Of a stretch of DNA of 64,000 nucleotides, positions 35,524 to 47,177 are shown in pieces. Source of the DNA: Symbiodinium kawagutii (Eukaryota > Sar > Dinophyceae > Suessiales > Symbiodiniaceae); the NCBI GenBank assembly GCA_009767595.1, contig VSDK01024302.1:9090-73089 (forward strand), read 5' to 3'. The notes below the pieces were generated by a model. The model worked only from the letters and a program-made list of their open reading frames with translations. It did not search any database and had not been told where the DNA came from. How positions within the stretch are numbered: position 1 is the first letter of the stretch; each line of letters opens with the position of its first letter. Position numbers and translations under genes: made by a program.

Positions 35524-36306
35524 NNNNNNNNNNNNNNNNNNNNNNNNNNNNNNNNNNNNNNNNNNNNNNNNNNNNNNNNNNNNNNNNNNNNNNNNNNNNN
35601 NNNNNNNNNNNNNNNNNNNNNNNNNNNNNNNNNNNNNNNNNNNNNNNNNNNNNNNNNNNNNNNNNNNNNNNNNNNNNNNNNNNNNNNNNNNNNNNNNNNN
35701 NNNNNNNNNNNNNNNNNNNNNNNNNNNNNNNNNNNNNNNNNNNNNNNNNNNNNNNNNNNNNNNNNNNNNNNNNNNNNNNNNNNNNNNNNNNNNNNNNNNN
35801 NNNNNNNNNNNNNNNNNNNNNNNNNNNNNNNNNNNNNNNNNNNNNNNNNNNNNNNNNNNNNNNNNNNNNNNNNNNNNNNNNNNNNNNNNNNNNNNNNNNN
35901 NNNNNNNNNNNNNNNNNNNNNNNNNNNNNNNNNNNNNNNNNNNNNNNNNNNNNNNNNNNNNNNNNNNNNNNNNNNNNNNNNNNNNNNNNNNNNNNNNNNN
36001 NNNNNNNNNNNNNNNNNNNNNNNNNNNNNNNNNNNNNNNNNNNNNNNNNNNNNNNNNNNNNNNNNNNNNNNNNNNNNNNNNNNNNNNNNNNNNNNNNNNN
36101 NNNNNNNNNNNNNNNNNNNNNNNNNNNNNNNNNNNNNNNNNNNNNNNNNNNNNNNNNNNNNNNNNNNNNNNNNNNNNNNNNNNNNNNNNNNNNNNNNNNN
36201 NNNNNNNNNNNNNNNNNNNNNNNNNNNNNNNNNNNNNNNNNNNNNNNNNNNNNNNNNNNNNNNNNNNNNNNNNNNNNNNNNNNNNNNNNNNNNNNNNNNN
36301 NNNNNN
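35524..36306. other. Assembly gap (783 N)
   Basis: Run of N between the first and middle copies of the triplicated block. Apparent frames spanning it are artefacts of translating N. With the gap included, the offset between copies 1 and 3 is exactly 3000, so the true distance is unknown. Confidence 0.99.
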
Positions 36307-37260
36307 GCAAGCGTAATACTGCCAGCCCATTTGCGACAATTTGAAATTGGAAAACAGAAGCTTTGAGTTCTTTGGGTGCTTGTGAAAGAGGCATGCCTCA
36401 TGAGGCCCCTGCAATCCATCAAACTTTGATTCAGTTCCCATGTCTGCGGGCAGATGCTCAAATCGAGTTATAGCACGACGTCCTTTTCATAAGTCACCAA
36501 TCGTTGATGATCTGGGACTTTGCAGGGGCAATACAGCTGTTCGCTTCGAAGATCAGATCTGCACTGAGAGGAAGGCATGGGGTCAAGGTTCTATCTGCGA
36601 CAAAATCACAGGCCATCGAGCCCCACGGGTCCCTTTTATTCCATGAAAGTTCAAAGGGCCCATGATGATACTGGTTACTGTTGACATTCTCCAGGTTCAA
36701 CACTGGTGAATCCGAGAATGTATTCGCTCTGAGACTAGTTGAGTCAGACACTGGCGCAGTGGCCGCGACACTCTCGCAGCTGCCAAGACCCCTGATGCTC
36801 AATTTCTGCACGGACATGCAGAGATTCAGTCTCCGCATCCCTGGGTTGAACCTCAAATTGAGGTATAGCACGATGTCATTGTCCCTGTTTGACAATGATG
36901 AACGCAAGTTGGGAAGGAAGGCGAAAGCAGTAGCAAGAGCCCCAGCCAATAGATTAAAATTAATCCAGGTCTCCTTTCTCAAGGACTTTGAGAGACTTGA
37001 GCTATAGGATGTTGATCTCAACTGGGTTTGCCCAGCTAAAAGCCTTCACAATAAGCAGCAGTGGCAGGAGTTGTGGTGCTCGTAGGCGATGGAATTCAAC
37101 TTGGACGCCCACCAGTGAGTCAAAGTTTTCCCATACCACTTCCTGTGCAACACGATCGGCTCTTCCCAGTCAGAAGCAACGCCTATGATTTCCAAGGGGA
37201 TGCGATTCGGTTGATGAGCACGCGTGGCTCAGCATCGTTTGTCTATGAGATTTGAGCACC
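36307..37260. repeat. Triplicated block, middle copy
   Basis: Matches copies 1 and 3. It carries an insertion of about 70 bp (36427-36496, GATTCAGTTCCCATGTCTGC onward) that resembles the CAGTCCGCACATCCG..GATGTCCTTTTCA piece found about 100-200 bp upstream in the other copies. It also has a 4-bp insertion near 36917 (GGGAAGGAAGGCG against GGGAAGGCG). The minus frame 36494-37021 is open for 175 codons. Confidence 0.85.
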
Positions 37261-37515
37261 GCAAAAGAGCTGACATGCAACCGCATGTTTGGAACTTGAA
37301 ATTTGACACAGCATAATCTCTGCTTTACCACTCAGAAGTAGTTGCCAACTTTTTGCCTGGAAACAGCTTGGCGGGGGCAATAGTGCCTTTTGCATCAAAG
37401 AGCTGATCGAGAGGCAAGTATGGTTTCATGTCTCCATGTGCGACAACATGAAAAGGAAAAGCAGCTTTGCCAGGCTTTGCCAAGAAAAACAACTGCATTG
37501 AAGCAGTCCTTTGAG

Positions 37516-38740
37516 TGTGCATGCAGGAGCAAAAAGGCAAGCAGGAGAGCCTCATAGGCCCCCTCATTGGATGAAAATTCGTAGATGTGCCCGTGCTCGT
37601 TGCTGTTGACACTGTCCAGTTTTTAGCGCTGGTGAATCCTCGCTCTGAGACTGGTTGAGTTTGGCATTTCCGCGGTGGCCAAAACATTAATGCAATGGCC
37701 AAAACCCATGCTTGTCATATAAGTCTTGTAGGAATATGTGGGGATTCAGTCCGCACATCCGTGGGTGAGAAAACACAGATTGTGTCATGACACGATGTCC
37801 TTTTCACCATCCTTTTCACCATCCTTTTCACCGGCCAGTAGTCCTTGCTGAGTGTTCTATTGGAAGCAAGCTAGCAAGCGCAATACTGCCAGCCCATTTG
37901 CGACAATTTGAAATTGGAAAACAGAAGCTTTGAGTTCTTTGGGTGCTTGTGAAAGAGGCATGCCTCATGAGGCCCCTGCAATCCATCAAACTTTACCAAT
38001 CGTTGATGATCTGGGACTTTGCAGGGGCAATACAGCTGTTCGCTTCGAAGATCAGATCTGCACTGAGAGGAAGGCATGGGGTCAAGGTTCTATCTGCGAC
38101 AAAATCACAGGCCATCGAGCCCCACGGGTCCCTTTTATTCCATGAAAGTTCAAAGGGCCCATGATGATACTGGTTGCTGTTGACATTATCCAGGTTCAAC
38201 ACTGGTGAATCTGAGAATGTATTCGCTCTGAGACTAGTTGAGTCAGACACTGGCGCAGTGGCCGCGACACTCTCGCAGCGGCCAAGACCCCTGATGCTCA
38301 ATTTCTGCAGGGACATGCAGAGATTCAGTCTCCGCATCCCTGGGTTGAACCTCAAATTGAGGTATAGCACGATGTCATTGTCCCTGTTTGACAATGATGA
38401 ACGCAAGTTGGGAAGGCGAAAGCAGTAGCAAGGGCCCCAGCCAAAAGATCCAAATCATTCCAGGTCTCCTTTCTCAAGGACTTTGAGAGACTTGAGCTAT
38501 AGGATGTTGATCTCAACTGGGTTGCCCAGCTAAAAGCCTTCACAATAAGCAGCAGTGGCAGGAGTTGTGCTCGCAACCGATGGAATTCAACTTGGACGCC
38601 CACCAGTGGGTCAAAGTTTTCCCGTACCACTTCCTGTGCAACACGACCGGCTCTTCTGGGTAAGAAGCAACGCCTATGATTTCCAAGGGGATGCGATTCT
38701 GTTTATGAGCATGCGTGGCTAAGGCATCGTTTGTGTGTGG
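37516..38740. repeat. Triplicated block, copy 3
   Basis: Third copy, near-identical to copy 1 over 34860-35523. After 38523 it continues into CCCAGCTAAAAGCCTTCACA, which copy 1 loses to the gap. Minus frame 38540-38920 (126 codons) contains NDALATHAHKQNRIPLEIIG and VASYPEEPVVLHRKWYGK, the same module as at 34.2 kb. Confidence 0.9.
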
Positions 38741-39510
38741 GACTTGAGCATTGCGCTGCAAAAGAGCTGGCATGCAACCGCATGTCTGGAACTTAAAAGC
38801 CAATCTCCATTCAAGTGACATTGCATGGCAGCAGCAGTTTGTTGAGTGCGCCATGAACCGAAGGCGAGAAAGCCGGGGGGAAAGCAGTGGCAAGACAAGG
38901 AGCCAATAGGTCCAAACCATTAGAGGTTCCGTTTCTCAAGGACTTCGAGAGACTTGAGCTATGGGATGTTGATATCAACGTGGCCAAAACCCCTGATTCT
39001 CAATTTGAGTACATATATGTGCATGCATTTGGTCCCTGCATTCCTGGATTTGTCCTGAAATTGAGCTGTAGCACACGATGTCCTTTTTACGCTTTGACTA
39101 TGATGAATGCAAGTTGGGAAGGGAATGGAGAGGGAAAACTTCGAAGTTCTATGTGAATTCTGTCATGCCATTGCCGCTCAATTGGCACCCATGCCTTCGC
39201 AGTGAATGTCCTACTACCGACAGATATATAATCCTTACAAGTTTTGCAATGGCGCTGGAGAGGATGGCAACTTTGCTTTTCATGCTTCAGTGCTGCCTGC
39301 AAGAGTGCTATGCAATTCGCTTTCCAGGTTTGCCACGAGGTGCTTTCTGCAAATGATGAGCTTTCTTGCGGAAGGTTCAGTCATTTGCATCCAAAAGGAA
39401 GAACGGCAGTCGGTTTAAAGCAGCCGAGTTTGTTCCAGCATGGCCCGGAGGTAAGCGCTACTTGAGAGTGTTTTAGCAGGGATTCAACTCTAGGTGGTCC
39501 TGGTTGTTTT
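38741..39510. other. Diverged end of the repeat landscape; no gene fixed
   Basis: The plus frame 38887-39156 contains FLKDFERLELWDVDIN and IPGFVLKLSCSTRC, a diverged version of the plus-strand reading of the triplicated block (IPGLNLKLRYST). The minus frame 39087-39302 contains HPLQRHCKTCKDYISVGSR. Open frames on both strands make the coding strand undecidable by eye. Confidence 0.35.
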
Positions 39511-39548
39511 AAAAGTTGTCGCATGGCGAAATCAGGGATTTGATTGGC

Positions 39549-39650
39549 TTTCTTGGGCCTAAAACTTTGCGCAAAATCTGCAGACGGTCAGCCCAGTTGA
39601 CATTCAAATGCAGGTCACGAAGGTCCAAGTTTGGCCCAAGATTTTTCTCC
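39549..39650 (-). other. Possible LRR-like exon fragment, minus strand
   Basis: Read on the minus strand, about 39643 to 39549 gives LDLRDLHLNVNWADRLQILR, with leucine spacing similar to one leucine-rich repeat. It is isolated, and stops flank it in the same frame. Weak. Confidence 0.2.
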
Positions 39651-39659
39651 TACGGAGGG

Positions 39660-40830
39660 ATTCAGTTTCTGATTAAAATCATTGGACATAAGCCAAGCAA
39701 TCATCACTTGCAGCTAAGTTGCGCCCGCAAAGTGCCAATGAAAAACCGATCGTGTTCGGATTCTCTGAACTTCGACATGCTTTGAAATCAAGAGATTTGT
39801 CACGGATTCCGGATTCAACTTGGGTCGAGCAATTCTTATTGCTCTCTTGCATTGATGTGCCCATTTGTTGCTCTAGTTCTGGTTTCTGAATGGATCTTAC
39901 AGTTTCTAAAGGCCTGTAGTGCTTGATCTCAGTTCCTTTGTGGTGAAATGGCTTTCCCAACGACAGCAGGTGAAAGCACGGGAAAGCAAATCATAACTGT
40001 CAAACCTTTCGTCATATATAGACAAATTGGGTTCCTATTTCGTGGAACCTTTCATTTCGGTGCACACGGGACAATGGGTTGGTGAAATTGGCTTCAATTA
40101 GGACGTTGATGCCGGCAATTGGCAAAAAACAAACTTGAATTGTGTAAGATGAAAACTGGACTCGATTCATCGTTTCCTAGATGGAGAGTTTCGTGGCAAA
40201 AGAGAGAGAGACAGCGTGTGTAAAGAACTCCCAGAAGCATTCTTCAAGCATCCTGCAAAAGGCTCCTGGGAACTAACATGATTCGAAGGAGCAGTTCCAT
40301 TGAAAGTTTTAACTTTTAAGTTAAAAGTGCAAATCGAGAAATTTAGCGTTCATCGTTGTAAACCTACCTTTTGTTTTTCTCACATCTAAAATCATTACGG
40401 TTGAGGATCAAGTACTTCAAGTTGAAACCTACCTTTGGACAGAGAACGTAGATGGTGTTCAGCCGCCTAAATGTCGGGGCAGGAGGTCCCTTTGAGGAGC
40501 AGGCCCCTCGTTCGAATTCTTCCATCAACTCCATGTTGTGAGTTTCTTTCAAGAGAGATTGACATCAAAATGCCTGCTCTGATTGGTATAACACAACGAC
40601 TTTGCTTTGGATTTTGTCAAGAGTTTGTACTTGACTCGCAAACACTTTGAAATCAAAACAACGGCGCTGCTCCGGACTGCGCGTCACAAGCAGGAGAGTT
40701 CCTGTCAACAGATCCAAAGTGTGCTCGAGACCTGCGGGCTGATTGAAACCCTGTGCAAATAAAATGCAGGAGCATTTTCGTAGCTCAGAGTTAGCTCGGC
40801 GCAGTATAGTCAGAAGTGGATGAGAACCTC
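39660..40830. other. No gene recognised
   Basis: Unique sequence with short overlapping frames. A short GA run lies at 40203-40213. Nothing matches the repeat families on either side. Confidence 0.4.
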
Positions 40831-41028
40831 CTAGATCCAGTCCGAGTTTGACGCAAGCGATCTGTTGTTCCTTTCGTCCACAACAAGCTGCGGGTTGCAG
40901 CTTTTGGAAACAAATTCGTCAGTGGCGAGGGCCAGCAACCAGTCTCCAGAGCTACAGATTTCGGAGATCACAGCATTGGTGCTGGGTTTCAGTTGTTCGT
41001 CGCTCGAGATTTTGACTTCTGATCTCAT
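40831..41028 (-). CDS. Exon-like minus-strand frame, 65 codons, unknown
   Basis: Reads SEVKISSDEQLKPSTNAVIS, SSGDWLLALATDEFVSKSCN and QLVVDERNNRSLASNSDW. The composition is protein-like, with alternating hydrophobic and polar residues (VKI, NAVIS, DWLLALATDE, PQLVVDE) like a beta-rich segment, possibly one blade of a repeat propeller. That is only a guess from the pattern. The overlapping plus frame (40865-41122) is serine-rich and less convincing. No splice partner located. Confidence 0.35.
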   Translation of the reverse strand: MRSEVKISSDEQLKPSTNAVISEICSSGDWLLALATDEFVSKSCNPQLVVDERNNRSLASNSDWI

Positions 41029-41162
41029 GATCAGCCATCGTTCGCGAGCTGCAGACCAGAGGCATCAGGTGGCGTCGCATGGCATCAGGCATTATCAAAT
41101 TTCAAGATCTCAAAGTTGCTGAGATTTGGAGTCAGGTCTGCCAAACTGGAGGCACATGATAG

Positions 41163-41421
41163 GTGGATCCAGCTTCCACCAAGAGGAGGATGGGCGGCTG
41201 CCTCCACTTTGGCTGTGTCATTGTGCACAGGGCTGCTCGGAGCCCGGGCTGCTCAAAGCCCCAAGATCTCACTGAACATCCAGGATATGTATCCTTGCGC
41301 TTCCAGATCCTTCCCAAGCTGTCGTTCCCAGATTTCCCCACTACGAACCCCCTTGAGATGCTCAAAAGGAATCCCAAGATCACCGCTGAGCAGTGTGAAA
41401 GCCAGTTTTCATGCGGTCAGG
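41163..41421 (+). CDS. Possible exon ending at a GT donor that abuts the segmental duplication
   Basis: The plus frame contains GYVSLRFQILPKLSFPDFPT, TNPLEMLKRNPKITAEQCES and ends SCGQG at GGTCAGG followed by GTAAGATGAG, a textbook GT donor. The second copy of the 3.7 kb duplication begins at 41426, four bases inside this donor. The 5' end of the exon is unknown, and another plus frame overlaps (41116-41430). If real, the duplicated block begins as the downstream intron of this gene. Copy 1 begins at the window edge, so its upstream exon cannot be seen. Confidence 0.3.
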
Positions 41422-41425
41422 GTAA

Positions 41426-44400
41426 GATGAGACTTGCTGGATGAAACAGTGACGCAATGAGAAAGGATGCCCCCTCCCCGGCAGGTTTGGGCGAACAGAA
41501 ATGAAAGGCTGGCTGGTTGCGCTTGAAGCTCCGTCTTACTGTAGGTCCTGTAGGTCAGAGTGCTGTGTGGCACCACCTGTGACCAATTGTGACGTCCAGC
41601 TCACGACACCTGCCACTCAAGTGCCTCCAGTCTTTATGGAACAGATGCACGTGCCTGCGCATTCCACAGTGTTTTGATGAGTCCAAATATGGAAATCTCG
41701 AGTACTCTCCTGCAGCTTCAACCGTTGCGCAAACATATGAATCCTCAGTTGCCTGTTGCAGCACTTTCTAGTGATTCTAATGATTTGGGTAAACTCATGC
41801 AAATTTATCGATGCCAAGCAGAACAGCACGTCTGCACCAAACTTCGTACAAAAAGCGCGCGCAAAGCGGGCGTAAAAACCGATCAAACGAGTACAAAACC
41901 CATCAAATGGGCGCAAGCAGCAAGTTCTGCCAGGAGCCTTCGGACAAAGTGCAAAAGACTAAAACCGAACGTGCAAACTGGGGCACTTTTCCTTGAAACC
42001 GGCAAAAAAATGAAACGAGCAATCTCCAAGTCAGGCAGAAATTTCAGCTCCTTTGAAGGGTTCATGTTTTTTAGATGCAATTTGTCACTTAGGTGGAAAA
42101 ACCTGAGTGTGTTTTGAGGTTACCAATTTTCCAGGCTGGATATCAAACCTGAGAAGAGTGGATGATAGGATAACTTTGGTAGGGGTTCACTTGATAGGGG
42201 ACAGCGGTCTTTGACCTCCCACTCAAGCATTGATGGGTGGAGTTACACGGTCGTCCACTTGACAGATGGAGCTCAGTTGATGCATGGACCATCATGCACC
42301 CGAGCGATGGTGCTGCTAAAGAGATTGAACAAAGCACCGGAGACGATTCGGCTGAGGTTCACAGGGACCCTTGATGATCCTTGGAAACTTTGAGCATCAG
42401 AAATGGGAAACCCCAGGCCTGACAAAAAGGTTGTTCTGAAACTCGGGTTGTTGTAAATAGCATTTCTTGCAAGCGTGTGCCACGCTTGCACCGAAATCAT
42501 CCGACAGTGTGTCTCCCGCTCCTGTCATCCCTCTTTTTGCTCTGTGTAACCGACGACAAGTAGAACTACGCGAGGTACATGCAAAGCTCTGTTGCGACTT
42601 GCCCAATTTTGTTGGAGATGTGCTTTTATCGCCAGCTCGCCCTACGGAAGGTTTCATTTGAGTAATTTAGCATGCATATGAGAAGATCTTTCCCAGCGAG
42701 ACATCAGCATTGCTTAGTGCAGCTTGAAAGCTGCGATTCTCCAAAAGCTTTGAGTGTTTGAGATTTCAGAATAGAGCCCCAAAAGAGGCTTGTGTGCAAC
42801 AGCATGGTTTGGTTTGGACATTTACTGGCTTACTCATGCACACGCATGCGCCCTTGGGTTGTTTGAGCAGTGCCCAGGGGTAGACTCCAACTTGGCACTC
42901 GGGCTGTCAGCTGCATTCCTAGTCGAGTCATCCTCGCAGGAAATACCAATGCCATAAAACCATGTAAAACCCAAGCGGGCCGAGATGTGACGTACTTGGA
43001 GCTGTCACTTCTGCCCTGAACACTTTCGGCTTTAGTCAAAGAATAGCTGTTTCAGCTGGACAGTTTGGCGTTGCAAGAGAGCCCGTGAAAATGTAGGGCA
43101 ACTATGGGCAACTGACTCCAGAGTAGTTGCAGATAATTTCTCTTGTCTCTGCTCGTCATGAAGAAAGAAGGTCTCATTTTCTACCTCGCTTACATCATCC
43201 TTTTGTTAAACTTTCGGCATGGGTACAGTGACACTTTCCACACATTTGAGCACAGCAAATGGACAAAGGCCACAGTTTGTTTTCAGCGATCCATCAAGTC
43301 TGCGGTTTGTTCATCATGTCATTCACATCGACAAGTTCCCAAGGAACTTTGTAGATCACTGTGCAAATTTGTTTTTATGAATGGGGCGGATGATGCCTTT
43401 TTTGAGAACCTTTACTCTATGGAGTCTATGGAGGGATAAGCCGCGAAACGGTTCATTGCAAATAATCAGCCTGATTCGCGGGGAAGCCAGGGCGCCCTCA
43501 CCCCGAACCCCCACACCTCGTCCACCACGATAACATAGGAACGGTCATGGGGAAACCATATTTCCCAGCAGGAAGCACCGGAAAACTGGGGGCTATGGCA
43601 ACCTTGTAGAACCAAGGAACAATACGGTATGATGCTCTCTGAATTTGGGTACCGCTGCATCGTCCAATGTTGTTTGCTCCTTTGTGCGATTGCTCAACTC
43701 AGCCAGCACAAGGTGCAGCATCGTGACGGGCTCATGGAGTAAGCTGGTAGCTGTGCTGCAAAAGAAGCAACGCAAGCATCCCACGTACAGTTTGCTCTTT
43801 GTCCCAGGTCAATATAATTATAATTGGACTTTAATACCTGGTCAGAGGAGACTTCGCATGCAGCCTGTTCTTTGCGCTCAGAGTTTCTCGATGCGAGGCT
43901 TGCTGCTGCCCACAGTGTCCCAAAAGATGGCTGAAACGCATCTTGTTCAGCCGAAAACTGGGGAGCGAAGTCTGGCTGCTTGAAGTGGGGACTGCGGGAC
44001 TTGAGAGCTCTAGGGATGAATTCGTGCGATGCTTCCGTTGTCGTCCATTCTCATCATTCTGATGCACTGTCTCAAGAGTGGGCAACGAATGTCAGCATCT
44101 GTTCGCTGATCTTTGCTGCGGAGGCGCCCAAGGGAACCTTGCAGATCGCAGATGCACACAGATGCTTACCGTATGTTCAACCGCACAACGTCGCAACTCT
44201 CAAAGTGATTTGTGTGCCTCAAAAAAGAGCTGAGACAGGAAACCGTTTGGCAAAAGCAAGACTCTGCTGCACAAGCCCGTGTAAAATCCTGCTGAGGAGA
44301 GAATACCCGCACCAGATAAGATATGTCCGAGGAAACGCAGTTGAGCAGAGGGTGAGCAGAGGGTAAACCGCAGCTGAATCAAAAGGTAATCGTGATGTAA

Positions 44401-45018
44401 GCAAAAGATGATTTCATCACGCAATGATGGCAAGTTGGTTTTTGCACTGAAGGGTCTTTCAACCACTGTCTAAATGTTCGGATGTGTCAGGAAGCATCAT
44501 ATCTCTCCTGCAACAATGCACAGGTGCCAAAAAGATCCGGAGTGTATTGTTTGTTTAGACCTTAGCCGCGTCATTGCTCAGAATGCTGCCATTTAAACGC
44601 CCATGTGTCAAAGCATTTGGACTCACGGTGATGAGACGATGAGCCTTCATAATCCAATGGCAAGATACATTCTGAGGAGAACTTCTTGTAGTCACTTCGT
44701 GCCAAGAGCGACCCAAAGTGGTTTGCAGCACTGCAAAAGAAGCAACGCAAACATCCCACATACAGTTTGCTCTTTGTCCCAGGTCAATAGGATTGGACTT
44801 TAATGCCTGGTCAGAGGAGACTTCGCATGCAGCCTGTTCTTTGCGCTCAGAGTTTCTCGATGCGAGGCTTGCTGCTGCCCACAGTGTCCCAAAAGATGGC
44901 TGAAACGCATCTTGTTCAGCGGAAAACTGGGGACAGAGTGAAGTCTGGCTGCTTGAAGTGGGGACTGGGGGACTTGAGAGCTTCAGGGATGAAGGGGTGC
45001 GATGCTTCCGTTGTCGTC
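41426..45018. repeat. Segmental duplication, copy 2 (partner 1-3853)
   Basis: Direct-orientation copy of the window start. It is shorter by about 260 bp, mainly because it has one fewer internal repeat unit near 44.6-44.9 kb. Indels such as TATAATTATAATTGG (43812) against TATAATTGG (2365) and a run of small deletions near 44120-44300 show that both copies have been diverging. Homology ends near GTTGTCGTCC (45016) on this side and at 3853 in copy 1. Confidence 0.9.
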
Positions 45019-45509
45019 CATTTTCATTATTCATGTTTTGAAAGGCGACATGACACTTACTCCGGTTCTTCACAGCTCTTTATGGCTCAAAGGATTGGAC
45101 TTATTACTTGTCCGGTCTTCTGACGTCTCATTTGACACTATCCACAGAATTGGCTAGTTTCTGTTCCAGGTAAAACCGATGCTGTCCCAATTCTGGGAAA
45201 ACACTTTGCCTCCTCAAGTACTCCCGTCTTGTTCCGTTGACTTGCTATGTATTTCTCTGGTCATCCATCCCCTCACTTACACAGTTTTCACCTTCCGACG
45301 TCTTGGGGCTGATTTTCATTACATTTCTTCTGAGGTTTGGATTTTGGTGTTTTTGCTTTCCAAGGGTTCATCCGATCTTGCAACCAGAAATTGGCAACGC
45401 TTGGAGATGGATCCTTTCATGTGTTTTCTTCGTATTTTACCACCCTTAATCTCCACAGCATCAACTATTGCGTAGCCATCATTGACCATGAGACATTGAC
45501 GGTCATTAA
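45019..45509. other. No gene recognised
   Basis: Two overlapping plus-strand frames (45179-45475, 98 codons; 45237-45449, 70 codons) are hydrophobic, without a clear start or domain. Confidence 0.4.
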
Positions 45510-46606
45510 TTAAGCGTCATTGGCCATAAGAAACGTTTGGAAACGAAATTGATGAAACCAATTCACAGGCACATTCTCAAGCAAATGCTCGTCCACACCA
45601 AATTTCCTCGTTCTCGAAAAGTCTCTGCAGTGGATATCGCAGTATACCCCAAGCATCCCTAAGCCGTCTTCCACGTGGCACGTGTAGATCCAGGTGACTT
45701 TGATCCGTTTCTGTTTCACATCCAGCGATCCCTGTGCCGCCATGGGTGGAGCTGCATCCAGCAGACGTGGGGCGAAGGCTTCGAACGAAGCTGATCTCAC
45801 AGCAACTCGAAGCAAAGAAGTGACAACGGCCATCACCGGCTGTCCAGTGCTGTCTCCAACTCTGGGATCGACGTTTTGACATGTCTTGACCGAAGTTTCT
45901 CCAAGTTTTATCTTCCATTTGGGTTGTTTTTCTGAAAGATTCCGAAAACCATCGAAAAACAAACCATATTTGACCATTATCCAAGGAGCAAATCTTTGAC
46001 CAAGGACCCTCTAGCCCCCAAAAAACCCGAAAACCACCGTAGTTTTTCCGACGATTTCTGTCCGGCTGTTGAGCAGACACAGGCCTCGCACCCTGAACCA
46101 GCTCCTGAAGTTTCGGAGGCGCCGGTGATCCGTGTGGCAGCGTCATAGGATCCTCCACCAATCATCCAACCAGAAGCCACTAGTGGGGGATGTTCATGGA
46201 TGTTCACCAGGGTGCCAGGATACCTACAGCATCCTACAGCCATCTCAGAATATGATAGAGATTGATAGAGTGATATGCTATGACAAGATATGATCTCGGT
46301 GATCTCGTGAATGTTGATATTTTGAAACTTTTTGGGGGTGAACACAGGTATTCTGAGAGATTTCGGCCAAATTCCATTCAAGAAGACCAGAAAGTCCGTA
46401 TGGAGTTCAACATTCTTTGAAGCAGAGAGGGAGCGGGTGGAAGATGTTGGCCGATTCTTGCAGTCCCGGCTACGCATATCAAGCTTGTATCGCATGATTC
46501 TGGTCTTGCTTTCATTTAATTTGATGATGTCAAACCATGTGTCAAGTTGGAACCATGCGGAACCAGCAGCACGTGAATTGCGTGAGCGGACCCTCCATCG
46601 GAGCAA
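45510..46606 (-). CDS. Hypothetical minus-strand gene, probably two or three exons
   Basis: Two minus-strand frames look coding. The upstream one (46606-45980) starts MLRWRVRSRN and contains AWFQLDTWFDIIKLNESKTR and SASKNVELHTDFLVFLNGIW, then GWMIGGGSYDAATRITG. The middle part (ISLYQSLSYSEM..) is weaker and may be an in-frame intron. The downstream one (about 45890-45510) contains GQPVMAVVTSLLRVAVRSAS, VKQKRIKVTWIYTCHVEDGL and CDIHCRDFSRTRKFGVDEHL. Between them all three frames are open near 46000-45890, so an intron with non-standard ends is likely there. Its direction is opposite to the HET/LRR gene that starts 0.6 kb away, giving a divergent pair. No family recognised. The N-terminus is rich in Arg/Lys and no signal peptide is evident. 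Confidence 0.4.
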
Positions 46607-47177
46607 GCCTTAAATCGTTGGTCTCCCATGTTCTCCAAATGTCAACCCTGCCCTAGGCAACAGCAGCAGAGCCCACTTCCGAAGGAAGGAGTTCTACCGA
46701 ACCCAAGACGCAGGCAGGAGAGGATCTCTCCTTTGCCTCAAATCCAGGGTTCTCTTTCGGATTTAGGACCAAAATAACACATCGTGGAAGGGTTGCTATA
46801 GTTGTAGTATGTTGTAGTCAAATCTTATCCAACAGGCGCAACAGGGGCTGGCGCTAGTTGACAGCGAGTTGAATTGACACATTCAAGATTAAACAATTAA
46901 GCTTATTGCCAATGCCGAGCTGTCTAGAACACATCTGCAGACCTTGTCTTCTTAGTTGACCTTCACCAATCCCAGTAATTGATTAAATGGGACAATATAT
47001 TTTTTGGTGGCTCACATATCAGCGCACTTCAGATTGAATGGGATACGCCAGGGCAATCAATATGTATTCAATATGTTCCTGTTCATGTTATGGAATTGAT
47101 TCTCCTTGTTGAAACATTTTGTCATTATTTGTGGCCGTTTTTCCAATTGTCCAACCCCCCACGTTGAATTTCACAAG
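46607..47177. other. Intergenic region between divergent gene candidates; no signal recognised
   Basis: The likely 5' sides of the minus-strand gene (45.5-46.6 kb) and the plus-strand HET/LRR gene face each other here. I see no TATA-like box, no spliced-leader relic and no CpG-like block. Confidence 0.4.

Noticed and set aside
35352-36461. Apparent frames of 277-369 codons
   Set aside because: Most of their length is the 783-N gap; translation of N has no stops.
41674-42117. 147-codon plus frame in the segmental duplication as a gene
   Set aside because: In the partner copy (about 260-700) the frame is broken into shorter pieces in different frames. No domain is visible.
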